Positions 10,251-21,039 are shown, counted from the stretch's first letter. The stretch is 59,993 nt of DNA from Bremia lactucae (GCF_004359215.1 NC_090624.1:3203249-3263241), one strand, 5' to 3'. Translations and numbers: made by a program. The notes: generated by a model from the letters alone, not told the origin.

Positions 10251-11120
10251 TTAAGGCCTAGTACGCCACAGGGTCGTACTAAACGTTGTCATTAGCAAAC
10301 TCAACAACCGGGAGCATCGTGTACAGCGTTACATTGTTTGAGCGATGAAAAGCTGCAAAATAACTTAGTCAATAATGGAGGCGTATTGTGTCGCACACCT
10401 ATCGTAAAACATTCTATCGCGTCGCGAGAAACTCAAAAGCTGTTACTTAACAGTAAAGGGGCGATATCAGCAAGCCGATCGGCTATCTCTTCAACCAAGC
10501 CCCGAACTTTATAGTTGTAGCTTTGCGTGGGTGGCGATGCCGTGTACATAGAACGGTGTGTAGCCCGTAGAGGCGTGCACTGACCATAATGTTGTTGAAT
10601 GCAAACTTACTACCCGGGAGCTGGTGCTCCAGCGCTGCAGTGTATGAGCGCAGACACTAAGTAGAACCTTTTAAATGACGCGATTGACACATTCAATTTG
10701 ACCAGCACTCCGCGGAAGACCCCCAAATGTGCCGATTTCGTTTACAGTGTGTGCATTAGCCAGTCCGTGTGAAACGCTACAAAAAAATGTTGTCACTATT
10801 GTTGCTGTGTACACGATCAATGCACTCGGAAGACTGATTTTCAAAGTAAACCCGTGAAGCAGGAGTCTCTAGCGGACAAATTTCTAGTGGCGAACCGTGT
10901 TGTCGAAACACGCGATCAATAAACAGCTTTGCGGTAGCTTCACCGTCAACGGCATCCGGTACAGCCGCTAAGTGAGCCATTTCGCTGATCAATTAACAAA
11001 GACTACGAATTTGTGTTGCCTTCCGAATCTTTCGGTAAGCCAAACACGGAATCCATATTGCTAGACACCCAATACCCAGTGGGGGAACTGTTTGTAACGG
11101 CCATCTTGGTCGAAAAAGGA
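10240..11120 (-). pseudogene. Integrase catalytic core and tail, D2 element
   Basis: Minus frames give MAHLAAVPDAVDGEATAKLFIDRVFRQHG-type sequence (10992-10900), then QIECVNRVI and VCAHTLQRWS, then a block equivalent to 'EFALNNAVHASTGYTPFYVNG' near 10560. These are the rve core of a Ty3/Gypsy integrase, which cuts the target and joins LTR ends. The HHCC zinc-binding part is missing at the right edge. Stops and frameshifts are frequent, and no chromodomain is seen between this and the antisense gene. Confidence 0.75.
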
Positions 11121-11129
11121 CCTACGACT

Positions 11130-11325
11130 CAATGAGCCAGAGTAATTGGTAGACCAATCGCTATTAATGGGTTAGCACATGTTTGCACATGCAAAACCTG
11201 CCAACACGTTAAACCCTTTGAGCATGCAACTGCGTCGCTTGCCAGTTTTATCGTCATAGAACTTAATGACTTTCTGAGTCTATATGTTCTTCCTTTTACT
11301 CTAGGAGCGAGGTATCTCCGCCACA
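11130..11325 (+). pseudogene. Integrase HHCC fragment joined to LTR-D 3' end
   Basis: Plus frame 11148-11255 reads VCTCKTCQHVKPFEHATASLAS, the C-x2-C part of the integrase zinc-binding domain. From about 11256 the sequence switches to the LTR-D 3' end ('gagcgaggtatctccgccacaca'). Integrase and LTR end would not be adjacent in an intact element, so a deletion or recombination joined them. Confidence 0.65.
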
Positions 11326-11344
11326 CATAGCAAGACGAGTCGGT

Positions 11345-11995
11345 GTGGAATTCTGTATTTTATAGACAGGCGTTTGAAAGTGTTGCTACGCGTTCTGTCT
11401 GACCATCTATCTCATAATGATCAGATGTTGACATACTCAGTGGCGTTCCGAGAGATCGGAACACGGATTGCCATAACTCCACCGTGAACCGTGGATCTCT
11501 ATCGGAGACAATTTTACTAATAAAAACGTGCAGTTTGACGTGTCGATAAAGACACGGGCACAGCCTGGAGTGGTGATCGACGCTGGTACTGCATTAAGAT
11601 GTACCATCTTGCTGAATCTGTCTACAAAAACAAGGATTCCATTGTTCTTCTGGTCGTTTTTGGGAATTTCGAAGACGAAGTCCATAGATACGGACTACCA
11701 ACATTCTGGCGGAAGTGATAGAGGTTGGAGAGGTGCACAGGATGAAGGGCTAGGCTTCACCTGTTGACATATCTCGCAAGCACGAATGTGCTTGCGCACG
11801 AGCTGATACTGGCGGGGCCAGTAAAAGTGGCGACTTACATTGAGATAAGATTTTTCATATCCACGATGCCTAATTGTTGGTGCATCGTAACACTCATACA
11901 TGATGCGCAAGCGCTAATCATTGCGAGTTGGGACGACGACACGTGGAGTGTCACTGGCAACGGCTGTGTAGCACAGTAAGCCGTTGCGTGTCGTG
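11345..11995 (-). pseudogene. Integrase, main A element
   Basis: Minus frame 11910-11695 gives the HHCC domain: YECYDAPTIRHRGYEK then HIRACEICQQVKP. The next frame, 11685-11437, is the start of the catalytic core (MDFVFEIPKNDQKNNGILVF, first catalytic Asp). A third stretch toward 11450 encodes SDRDPRFT with the second Asp. The C-terminal half of integrase, the chromodomain and the 3' LTR are missing; the element is truncated at about 11345 by an LTR-D junction. Confidence 0.85.
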
Positions 11996-12109
11996 TATCG
12001 ATCAAATGATGATCGATATAAAGTCGTCAAATCTTAAAAAGATTTTTTGGGTAGATTTATCAGATGATCCATTCAACGCATGAGGTCTTAATCTTCTGTG
12101 TAGGCTTTC

Positions 12110-12560
12110 ATTATGTCATCAAACAAAGTCGATGACGGAACACTCGTAATGAGCGTGCAATAGTGGAATTATTTTTACTGTTGGAGTGTGCAGTTGACTC
12201 GCAAAGAAGGATAGCCACCTCGTCATTCTTTGCGATAGGTGTGGGCTGTTTACGGCCGTGCGTAGTGACGCATGGTCCGTGTAGACGATGAAGGTCTATC
12301 TCCGAGGAGATAGACCCTACACTTAGCCAGTGCATATTTTATGGCAAGGAGTTCCTTGTCATGCACTGGGTAATTGCGTTCAGCTGGTTGCAGCTGACGC
12401 GATTGGTAACAGACGACGCGCTCCGCGCCGTCTGTATCGTATTGCATTAACGCACAGCCGATTGCGAAATCGCTGGCGTCACAGACCACATGGAATGGTC
12501 TGTCTTGATCTGCAATCGCCAAGATGGGCGATTGCATCAAGCTTTGCTTGATACCTTCAA
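12110..12560 (-). pseudogene. RNase H, main A element
   Basis: Minus frame 12540-12250: ILAIADQDRPFHVVCDASD, IGCALMQYDTDG, QSRQLQPAERNYPVHDKELL, a typical Ty3/Gypsy RNase H with the conserved DASD and E. A second frame toward 12110 continues to the tail. A 23-nt repeat around the 12290-12310 region ('ggtctatctccgaggagatagacc') forms a small palindrome that breaks the frame. It lies directly between RT and integrase on the same strand. Confidence 0.85.
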
Positions 12561-13420
12561 AGGAACGCCAACAATCAGCTTTCCATAACCATTTCTTGTC
12601 TTTTAAAGAGACAAGAGAGATGAACTGTCATCTCGGCATAATTGCGGGAGTTTATGTGCAAGTACGCCGTTGATCCAAGGAACTTCCTTACACCCTTAAA
12701 ATCGACTGGAACTGGTTGGTTGGTAATTGCGATGATCTTTTCGGTGTCAGGGTGTACGCCGTGATTACCGAGGATGCACCCAAGAAGTGGTTTTTCGCTT
12801 GCAGCGATAGACACTTCTTGAAATTTGCGTACAACTTATGCTTTCGCATAAGTGTAAGAACCGGACGAACGTGAGTTTTATAAGCTTAAACGTCCGTCTT
12901 TCCGTCCATAGCCGGGCTATGGACGAATACTTCGTTAAATTTATTCGGTGCGGATTCTCGCACCGGTCTCAGCATATTTGTTGCGCATCTGTTAAATGTT
13001 GCAGAGGTGTTACTAAGCCCTTTTGGTATTACTAGCCATTCCCAGAGCATTTCACTGGGAGTGCTCACTGCTGTGTACGAGATGTCCCATTCACGCATAA
13101 GGATCTGATAAAATCCATCATCAGATTCATAGACGAAAAGTTCGTACTTTTAGACATACCATCTATGATTACGTCTGGTCTAGGTATCGGCGTTTGAGCC
13201 GGTACCGTTGCAGCATTGAGTTTATTGAATGCGTGCACTATCCGCCACGCTCCTGTGGCCTTTCGCACAAAGAAGGTCGGAGAGCTATGTGAGGAGGTTG
13301 ACTCCCTCACATGGCCCGCTTTCAATCGATCGATAAACAATTTATCGATCGCAAGTACTTGTTTACGAGGCAGTGGCCACCGCTTCATTACACAGTACAT
13401 CGAGCCGGTTTGAGCTCGAT
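12561..13420 (-). pseudogene. Reverse transcriptase with mutated active site, main A element
   Basis: Minus frame 13400-13065: KRWPLPRKQV, FFVRKATGAWRIVHAFNKLN. Frame 13098-12886: WEWLVIPKGLSNTSATFNR then NKFNEVFVHSPA. In Ty3/Gypsy RTs the last block is YFDDhFVHS; here the two catalytic aspartates are Asn and Glu, so polymerase activity is not expected even apart from the stops. The connection domain with LGCILGNHGVHPDTEKIIAI and VRKFLGSTAYL (12814-12575) follows. Chain order matches an intact pol. Confidence 0.85.
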
Positions 13421-13489
13421 CTCATGTCGAGTGCCTTTATCCTTTGGCAACTCGCATGGAACTGTTCCAGTGAATACACCCCTCAATTC

Positions 13490-14640
13490 AATCAAATCCT
13501 TGTATAAGGATTTGTCTTTAGTGACTCCCAGGATTGAGTAGTATAACTCTCAATCCGAGTCTTCATATCAAGGAAACTTTCGTCCATCGATGAGCTGCTG
13601 AGAACCTGTTCGTTCTCTGCAAAAATTACCGCTGTCCGAATATCGGTTACGTATTCGTCCTCTGCGACGAGTATGCAGATCTGCTTGATTTTACCACCAT
13701 GCAGATCTCTCAAGAACCGCTTAGATTTTAGGGTTGGTAATTGAGTTATATTCGAAGTTAACTTCGGAGGCGCATACAGATCAAGAGTATAAGCGCCTAC
13801 TCTTGATCCGTCATTAACCAAGACAATCAATGTCTCGGCTTCTTCCTGGGATATATTCACAGGCTGCCGAGGGATCAATCCCTCGGGATGCTGAAGTCTA
13901 GTCACTTCAGCATGACTATTTGAGGAGATTTCTCCTCAAGTACGTGGGGATATATCCCCTCATCGTCTTCCGACTGTGATTGCGCTTTCACAGTTGGGTC
14001 CTTTAAGGTCGACTCTCTACTCGACCTAGGATCATCGTGCCCATTTTGGACAACCGGTATCTTCCTTGAATGTCGCCCGCTAGGCGTACAATCATGTCTC
14101 AATCCACTCGACCTTTTGGAGTGGTGGACCTTCGGCGCTGCCTGTGCATTCGCACAGCCGCCGGCAGCTGACTCCACAGGGTGATTAGTAATCACACTGT
14201 GATCTTGTGCAGTCGTACTAACGACCGTACCACAAGTGAGGCCATCGCACTCACTCGTAGTACATCCACACGCTTGTGGACGCTCCAAGACGTTCATCAG
14301 ATGGCCATCTGACGAACAAGTGGCAGGCATCTTCACGGATCGATGCTGCCAGCTGATTCTTGGCTCATATTTTCTGAGCCAAGGTAAACCTAGGAGACAC
14401 CAAATTTGTCATCCAGGTCCAGTACGATGAAATCATTATCGTACTCTAACTCTTTTAACGTGTAGTGAAATTTTACTACGCGATTCATTACTGTTATCGA
14501 TGCGCCCGTCGCTAGATGCACCGTCATCCTCGTTGGAGGGATGTCGCGCTCAACATGTTGCAGTCTTTGAGCTTCTAGCGACTGGCGACGAACAAAGTTA
14601 TTCGACGCTCCACAGTCCACTAGGGCTCTAAATGACAATC
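13490..14640 (-). pseudogene. Protease and protease-RT linker, main A element
   Basis: Frame 14638-14390 is the retropepsin: SFRALVDCGASNNFVRRQSL, with the catalytic D-C-G-A (normally D-S/T-G-A), then LDDKFGV. Frames 14336-13902 and 13905-13492 form a roughly 280-residue linker rich in Ser, charged residues and proline, ending VLSSSSMDESFL just before RT. The linker is also seen at 24740-25090 and 38040-38740. It is unusually long for the family and its role is unknown. Confidence 0.8.
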
Positions 14641-15830
14641 ATTTGTCACTTTTAATTTCAAGGTGATGATGGATACCTCATCACCAGGTGCAGGGATACA
14701 TAATGATTGTGGGTCTGGAGCAACTTTAGTCAAGAGTTTTGCAAATTCTCTTGAGGTTGCTGGATCAGTAGAGCGTTGCGCCCCTACTGACCCCGACCAT
14801 TTTTTGGCGGTCCGCCTCGTGTTGCGATTTCGCAACAACGTCGGACCCGCGATTGTTGCCCTTTTTGGCATTCGGTCCATATTTGCGTTCAGTACCTCTC
14901 GGTACTGGGCACTCATGAGCGTAGTGTCCTGACTTTTGACAGCGATTGCATTTCTGCAATCGCTTGTTGTTCGAAAGCAAGGTCTCTCGCTTTCAACATA
15001 AGAGAGGTCTAAGAAGACTTTTCCTGAAACATTCTGGAAAATTTATCGGGATAAATAATACGAAATATTTGCAAAGCCCCAACAATTGCCGCAGATGATC
15101 CAATACCTGGACCTCCTTGTTCGTATCGCCTTGGTGGACGAAATGATGACGAACTAGCTTGAGCCAGTCTCGAGTTTAAGTCCTCTTGTCCGCAACGGAT
15201 ATTGCTTCTTCAAGCGTATCCAGTTTCAAGCGGAACAGGTGGGTTTTTACGGTCCATCCACAAGACCTTGCATAAACACCGTAAACAATGTGTGTTCATG
15301 AAAGGAATTGTTCGTGATCGTTAAAAGTCGCATGGGCTGGGGGTAAGCGCATGAACATCACGTTTGCCTTGCTTGGTTTTCAGAAGCTCTGATCGAGCTC
15401 TGAACTCAGCCCTAGGCGGTTCAAACGTCTGTTTAAGCCGAGCTTTGAAAGCCTCTAGCGACCAAAGACATATGGATTGCGCAAATTAAGGCTAAGTGCC
15501 CAAGTCTTGGCACGAACTGCCAAATTTGACTGAGCAAATGCGACTTGCATTTTCTCGTCGACGATTTTGACGAGCCCTTATGGCATCGTCCAACTCGACA
15601 TATCATCTTAAGGGGGAGTCTTCTTCGACTCCCTTATACTTAGAGATGTCAATCTTAAAGGTCTCGGGACGACGCGGGTGCGTCATCCCAGGTACGGGTC
15701 TGTACCTGTCATAACCTCAACAGTTTTGCCTGTTGGAACCTCAACAGTTCTGCATGTTAAGAGCCTTGCTGATCAAGCAAGGCTACGTTCTCCTTCGCCT
15801 CGTCACGTTCATGTTGTATGAACTTGGCGA
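14620..15830 (-). pseudogene. Gag with intact zinc knuckle, main A element
   Basis: The C-terminal part (14980-14620) holds a perfect CCHC knuckle, CNRCQKSGHYAHEC (14908-14950), followed by a basic/asparagine-rich tail and the RSTDPATSREFAKLLTKVAP block that leads into protease. Upstream frames to 15830 correspond to the gag core (45140-45866 is the plus-strand counterpart) but are broken. Gag binds and packages element RNA. The first roughly 50 codons are separated from this part by a 661-bp insertion of mitochondrial DNA. Confidence 0.8.
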
Positions 15831-16029
15831 CCCTTATTGTTTGACCTTTTAATTTAACTTTAAATTATTTTTTAATTTTGTTTTTTTGGAAATAACATAA
15901 TTAAGATTTTTTAATTTGTTTTTATAAAAACCCGTTCGCTACCCAAGCTTTTGTTTCTCAGTGTCAGTATATACCCAGATAATTGCCTTCGCCGTAGATC
16001 TTCCTCCTATTATCAACGCACAAAAACTA

Positions 16030-16075
16030 TTAATGCTTGGGGAATTCCTTTATTAAATACAATAATTTTATTTTT
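16030..16075 (+). pseudogene. Mitochondrial cox3 fragment
   Basis: Plus-strand translation reads TINAWGIPLLNTIIL within a longer chance ORF (15951-16325). Cytochrome c oxidase subunit III has a matching 'hN.hxhPLLNTxIL' block before its third membrane helix. Only this short block is convincing; the sequence on both sides is not cox3, so it is a broken copy. Confidence 0.55.
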
Positions 16076-16324
16076 ATTTTTTGAAGTTTGTATGATTTCA
16101 CTTGTCAATTTTCCAGTAAAAATCCATAAAGGTAATGATACTAAAAATAAAAAAAGACATAAAAATACTAAAAGTTTTTATAAATTTTTCATTTCTTGTC
16201 AATTGCGGCAAATAGCTCAGATCCAAGAGCGTCACTACATCTGGAGACGAATTATATTTATTATGACACGTGGGTACTTATTAAAAAAACTAAATGAGAA
16301 TTCGGTTAATTTGTCACGTAAATA

Positions 16325-16440
16325 AAGATAGACATGACATAAATCGGGAGACCCCGTGAACCTTTACTACATCTTTATATTGTTATTTTATCTTTTTTAA
16401 TCAAAAATATCAAGTTTTATTTAGTTTTTTACCGGAACAT
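16325..16440 (+). rRNA. Mitochondrial large-subunit rRNA fragment
   Basis: Positions 16351-16370 (accccgtgaacctttactac) are the near-universal 23S domain-V sequence that follows 'GGAAAGACC', preceded here by 'aaatcgggag'. The AT-rich continuation ('atctttatattgttatttta') fits a mitochondrial version. It is a fragment in a nuclear transposon, not a working rRNA gene. Confidence 0.7.
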
Positions 16441-16491
16441 CCTAATAATATATATGTTTATTTTATATCAAATCATGCTTATTTTAAAGCC

Positions 16492-16659
16492 GGCTGAATG
16501 GCGGAGATTTCTGTTCAAACCGGACAGCATGGACAAGATGGCATCGTTTCTTACTGTCAAACTCATTCGTTTGACCGCACTCCTTTCTTTGTCACTTAAA
16601 AAGGAGTAGCTATCACGCGAAACGTGATGCGTATTTCCATTATCATTTTATATGTCCAT
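16492..16659 (-). pseudogene. Gag N-terminus, main A element
   Basis: Minus strand from ATG 16659: the same start as MDMLDDSANTHYVSRDSYSF at 56547, with a second in-frame Met near 16575 and then DAILSMLSGL. The reading frame is cut at 16492 by the mitochondrial insert and resumes at 15830. Within the first 55 codons the alternative start MSS also has good context; the first Met is chosen because the frame is conserved in two other copies. Confidence 0.7.
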
Positions 16660-16689
16660 GTTAGATATTTGGAACTGTGGTCCTTAGAT

Positions 16690-16708
16690 GGACTACAAAG
16701 TGATACCA
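16690..16708 (-). other. Primer-binding site, main A element
   Basis: Reverse of TGGTATCACTTTGTAGTC, two bases from the LTR end. Matches the primer-binding sites at 44866-44884 and 56499-56517 with one change. Confidence 0.7.
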
Positions 16709-16710
16709 GG

Positions 16711-17334
16711 TGTAACCGGGCACTGCCGACTTGTACTGCTTCAGTCCACTTCGCACTGTTTCAGTGCGAGTGGTGAGTTGTTTTATCTTAAGACCCGATA
16801 TTGCGTCGCGAGAAACTCGCTTACTTGTTCCATAAACATTGATCGCCCTTTTTAAGAGACTGCGTCTGAGCGATAATCATGTGTACCTACGATGCAACAG
16901 AACTATTGTATTGTTGCCTCAATAATATCACATGCGGTTTGCTCCTGAAAAGAGGCCTTGGTATGTGCGTCACGTCACTTCACATACACTAGTACGTGCA
17001 GAGGAAGACTCTCTTTAAAACACTTGCTTCAAAAAGGGTTAAATAGAAACCGTATTATTATATTTAAGCTCTTCTTGTCTATCTACTTAATACTAACTTA
17101 ATGTAAACTTATACAAAACATGTAGTAAAAGTCTTATCTGCCTTTCTCTTTGCGCGCGTCCAGCGCTGACTGGACCGCGGAGAAAGTAGATATAATGGTG
17201 CATATCTAGCAATGGATAAGCATTTGGAATATTACCATGCAAAGTAATATTCTCCAAATATTTTCTTCCTTATAGATACTATAATAATTTACAACCTTAA
17301 AGTTTTAATTTCATGGAACGATACACCCCGTTAC
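16711..17334 (-). repeat. LTR-A, 5' LTR of the main A element, with 0.19-kb insertion
   Basis: Starts TGTAACCGGG and ends CCCCGTTACA (17334). It is 624 bp instead of about 450 because about 16775-16968 is foreign. That insert shares 'gcgtcgcgagaaactc' with the D2 integrase at 10410-10430, so it may be a piece of that lineage. This is the only LTR on the right of the 11.3-17.3 kb element. Confidence 0.8.
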
Positions 17335-17712
17335 AACAACAGTCTAAAGCAAGTATTACGCAGTTTTGCCCCACCGATGCATTTATTATGACTGCGTGGT
17401 GTCTGGTTGGGCTTGGCGTATTCATGTCAATGCAAGTTACTATCCAGATCGTCGTGCCCACAACCCTTAAGGTTTTTTTTTATTGGCCTAGCACTGCATG
17501 ACGAACTTTATCACATTCTTCTGACGTGTGCGCACTACATAACACTGCTTCCCAGCTTCGTAAACATTTTTACGATTTTTTTTGGCTAACTCTACACAAT
17601 TTTTCATGGAGCACCAAGAGACCGCATTGTGATTCATTAGTAACTGCTTCAGTAGAAAACAGTGAGATGGGTGCCTGCAAAGGTGGCGTTGCTACGGACC
17701 GCGCTATGAGAA
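17335..17712. other. Flanking sequence without recognised gene
   Basis: Two overlapping plus-strand ORFs (17313-17501, 17407-17589) start within the LTR and encode hydrophobic, motif-free peptides. This may be the flank into which the A element inserted. Nothing further is recognised. Confidence 0.3.
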
Positions 17713-18201
17713 GTGTAGGCGGGCACGTCGTAATGCAGCCACGCTCTACTTAGACACACACCCTAGCACAGCGAGGAAGCGGTTAAACCTGCTTCTCTTG
17801 CGTGCAGTGAGGTAGTTGTGCTGGGCGCGTAAGCGACCTCATCCAACACACTAAGTACTCTGGTTAAGTGTCGTCACGGGAGCGGTAATTCGTCTCCTCG
17901 TGCGCACTTACCTAGTAGGAAGTAGTTTTCAGACTGATTTATATTTTATAGAATTAAATACAAATACCTATTTTTACCAATTAAAATGTTATCTCTATAG
18001 ATATCATTTAATATGTATTGCGAGCGTATCTTTCTAGATACCTCGCGTAACGCATGACGCTAGCCGTCATCACGGATGACGCTGGGCGTCATCTCCCTAA
18101 TGTGAATGCACCCATGTGTATCATATCCACAAGGGTTGGTCTCAAATGTGCACCACACCCGAGTGTTGGGTCTAATTACTATTATTTAGTAATTGACCAT
18201 C
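17713..18201 (-). repeat. LTR-B with 5' part
   Basis: Starts TGTAGGCGGG (reverse of the LTR 3' end) and continues through a stretch shared with 525-874 and 19135-19344, then into the 5' part shared with 51126-51290 and 41088-41260 ('gacgctgggcgtcat', 'cacaagggt'). It runs into a scaffold gap at 18202. Left of it a degraded primer-binding-site-like sequence is present. Confidence 0.75.
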
Positions 18202-18301
18202 NNNNNNNNNNNNNNNNNNNNNNNNNNNNNNNNNNNNNNNNNNNNNNNNNNNNNNNNNNNNNNNNNNNNNNNNNNNNNNNNNNNNNNNNNNNNNNNNNNN
18301 N
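18202..18301. other. Scaffold gap (100 N)
   Basis: Exactly 100 N, the usual placeholder for a gap of unknown size. It separates LTR-B from gag-B, so the true content may be pol of a B element. Confidence 0.95.
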
Positions 18302-19078
18302 TTCCATCGTCGACGGCACCTTTCTGAAAAGGGCCTGTCGCGATGGGCCATGCCGTAGTCCCGTTCATAAACGTGGGCACCTTAATGTGCTCCAGAATCG
18401 GAGCTATGTTATGGACGCCGACAGCGACCGCATCTCTTGCACATACTCTTGCAGAGATCGCTTCGCCTGTCGTGCTCCAAAGAAGCGCGTCTGAAGCAGC
18501 ACTTCGTTGTTCGGCGGCTGGTACATGGCGCGAATCTTTTCCTATAAGATCGCCCATGTAGCAAATGCCTTTCTGTCCGCCATAAGCGCCGAGTAAGTCC
18601 ACTCTGAGGCCTTGCCGCGCAGATGCGACATGGCGTGCGACACCATTTGGCTGTCGTCCTCAATGAGCTGGGCGACACCGCATTGCTCCACGGCTAAAAA
18701 GCCAATTGACAATCGTGTGCGCCGCAGTTCCATCGAGCTTGGGCGGGTCCATCCGAATGGTCCTCGGCTATGCGGCCTGGCAGAGAGCATCTCAACAGTC
18801 CTGCTGAGAGCCTCGCTCCGAGCCTATTCATGCCTCAGCTCATCCTGAGTCTGAGTGACGGACTCCGCCGCAGCATGGCTCTGTGCCGCGGACGCGGCCC
18901 TCCGGTGTCCGAGCACGAATACCTCAAACTGCTCCAATTGAGCAACATGTTGCTCAGGAGGACTACGCAGGAGCCTGGCCAGGGCTTTTTCACCAAGTCC
19001 CTGCGCCATTAGTCCTGCCACCTCCCGATGATGTTCGGATAAGTGGGGAAAATGAGCCCAATCAATATTGAGGCTCAT
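18302..19078 (-). pseudogene. Gag, family B (minus)
   Basis: The best gag-B start in the window: ATG at 19078 gives MSLNIDWAHFPHLSEHHREV, then SPPEQHVAQLEQFEVFVLG and an Ala/Gln-rich coil to 18824. Other frames continue with DPPKLDGT-like and a region equivalent to 'hxxMVSHAMSHLRGKASEW' (18650-18590), the usual gag core. Premature stops break the chain at several points. It follows its primer-binding site and LTR-B on the same strand, so this is the 5' end of a B element. Confidence 0.75.
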
Positions 19079-19122
19079 CCTCACGTACACACGCAGAGAT
19101 GCGGGTTGTGGGAAGGATTTCA

Positions 19123-19132
19123 GGTGCTACCA
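19123..19132 (-). other. Primer-binding site, family B
   Basis: Reverse complement reads TGGTAGCACC, two bases inside the LTR-B end at 19135. Only the first eight bases match the sites of the other families well. Confidence 0.6.
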
Positions 19133-19134
19133 AG

Positions 19135-19344
19135 TGTAGGCGGGTACGTCGTAATGCGGCCCGCTCTACTTAGACACACACCCTAGCCCAGCGAGGAAGC
19201 GGTTTAACCTGCTTCTCTTGCGTGCAGTGAGGTAGTTGTGGTGGGCGCGCAAGTGACCTCACCCAACACACTTAGTACTCTGGTTAAGTGTTGTCACGGG
19301 AGCGGTAATCCGTCTCCTCGTGCGCACTTACCAAGTAGGAAGTA
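19135..19344 (-). repeat. LTR-B, 3' 210 bp
   Basis: TGTAGGCGGG at 19135, closely matching 17713-17920. Cut at about 19344, where RNase H of an A element begins on the plus strand. Confidence 0.8.
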
Positions 19345-19560
19345 GACCGTTCATCGTCTTTACGGACCATGCGTCACTACGCACGGCCGTAAACAGCCCA
19401 CACCTCTCGCAAAGAATGACGAGGTGGCTATCCTTCTTTGCGGAGTAAGATTTCTCTGTGGAATATAAACCAGGACGACTTAATGTCGTAGCTGATGCGT
19501 TATCATGCTACCCCGATTTCGAGTCAACTGCACACTCCAACAGTAAAAATAATTCCACAA
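19345..19560 (+). pseudogene. RNase H C-terminal fragment
   Basis: Plus frame: RPFIVFTDHASLRTAV, then SFFAE and NVVADALS, the tail of the RNase H domain plus the linker to integrase. The 5' part of this A element is gone; it begins at the LTR-B junction. Confidence 0.75.
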
Positions 19561-19799
19561 TTGCAACACTCAATACGTGTGTTCCGTCATCGACTTTTTT
19601 GATGACATAATGAAAGCCTACACAGAAGATTAAGACCTTATGCGTTGAATGGGTCATCTAATAAATCTACCCAAAAAATCTTTTTAAGATTTGACGACTT
19701 TATTTCGATCATCATCCGATCGATACACGACACGCAACGGCTTAATGTACTACACAGCCGTTGCCAGCGACACTTCTCGTGTAGTCGTCCCAACTCACA

Positions 19800-20960
19800 A
19801 TGATTAGCGCTTGCGCATCATGAATGAGTGTTATGATGCACCAACAAGGGGGCATTGTGGACATGAGAAATTTTATTTCACAGTAAGTCGCCACTTTTAC
19901 TGGCCCCGCCAGTATCAGCTCGTGCGCAAGTACATTCGTGCTTGCGAGATATGTCAACGGGTGAAGCCTAGCCCTTCATCCCGTGCACCTCTCCAACCTC
20001 TACCACTTCCGGCAGAATGTTGGCAGTCCGTATCTATGGACACCGTCTTCGAAATTTCCGAAGACGACCACAAAAACAATGGAATCCTTCTTTTTGTAGA
20101 CAAATTCAGCAAAATGGTACATCTTGCTGCCGTACCAGAGTCGATTACGGCTCCGGGTTGTGCCCGTGTCTTTATTGACACGGTATTCAAGCTCCATGGG
20201 TTACCCCGTGAATTAGTCTCGGATAGAGATCCACGGTTCACGGCGGAGGTATGGCAATCCGTGTTCCGATCTGTCGGATGACGGCTGACTATGTCAACAT
20301 CCGATCACCCAGAAACGGATGGTCAACAGAACGCGTAAATCGCGTCCTCAAAGAGATATTTCTAGGTTACGTCCAATCGCATCCGAATTGGGGGGACTTT
20401 TTACCGATGGACGAATTCGCCATCAAGAATTTGCTGCATCGCATACACCGTTCTTCGTGAATGGCTTACGTCATCCACGTATACTTACCCAATTAGAGGG
20501 ATCCTCTGGTTTAAGAGGGAGGGGATTCGCACGAGCAAAACCATTTCTGGCTCATGCTCATCACGCGTCGAAGTTACCAACGACGCGAATGATGTCGATC
20601 TCGAAGCAATCGCCATCGAAGATGAGAAAAATCTCATGGCAGTGTGCACCATGCGCACTGAAAAAGACAAAACAAATGAGTCAGCAGAGAAATTTGTGCT
20701 GGCTCGAGAATCAGTATTCCGTTTTGCACAGGAGTCCTTTGCTAACGCAGTGGACCGTCAGAAACGGAACGCAGACAAACATGGAAGAGCAAACATTCTT
20801 TCAGTTAAAGTTAATGACCTAGTAGTACTCTCTACGGTAAACTTACCTAAGCGTGTAGTCACTAACGGGTAGCAGTAAATTACTACCCAAGTTCATTGGG
20901 CCTCTCCGTGTACTGCATCGCAGAGGCAATGCATACACAAAGAATTGCCACGTAGGATGT
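19800..20960 (+). pseudogene. Integrase, A element (plus)
   Basis: Plus frame 19811-20281 (156 codons, one of the longest open pol stretches here): YECYDAP... with H-x-H, RACEICQRVKPSPSSRAP (HHCC), then the core with SVSMDTVFEISEDDHKNNG (first Asp) and SDRDPRFTAEVW (second Asp). A frameshift at about 20280 follows, then the C-terminal domain in other frames (KVNDLVVLSTVNLPKRV, 20810-20870). It inserts element cDNA into the genome. Broken by one or more frameshifts, otherwise well preserved. Confidence 0.85.
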
Positions 20961-21039
20961 GAACGCAACCTACGTTTGATGTTGGTCGGCCTCGCCTGTA
21001 CCATCAGAAAGCGGTCTCTTCCGAGGACGGATCTGACCA

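Larger units (their letters stand above)
15831..16491. other. Nuclear insertion of mitochondrial DNA (NUMT) inside gag
   Basis: Sharp boundaries. Left, gag reads ...gaacttggcga|ccc; right, ...|ggctgaatgg. The intact plus-strand gag at about 45077-45092 has these joined. The insert is far more AT-rich than its surroundings. It contains the conserved domain-V stretch of large-subunit rRNA (16345-16370) and a segment encoding AWGIPLLNTIIL, a cox3 hallmark (16035-16070). These are not adjacent genes in one frame, so the insert is itself a composite of organelle fragments. No target-site duplication is seen, as expected for end-joining. Confidence 0.75.

Noticed and set aside
15951..16325. A 124-codon plus-strand ORF as a gene
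   Set aside because: It is a chance open frame through joined mitochondrial fragments; only 12-15 residues match cox3.
17335..17712. A coding gene left of LTR-B
   Set aside because: Two hydrophobic ORFs start inside an LTR and show no motif or second copy.
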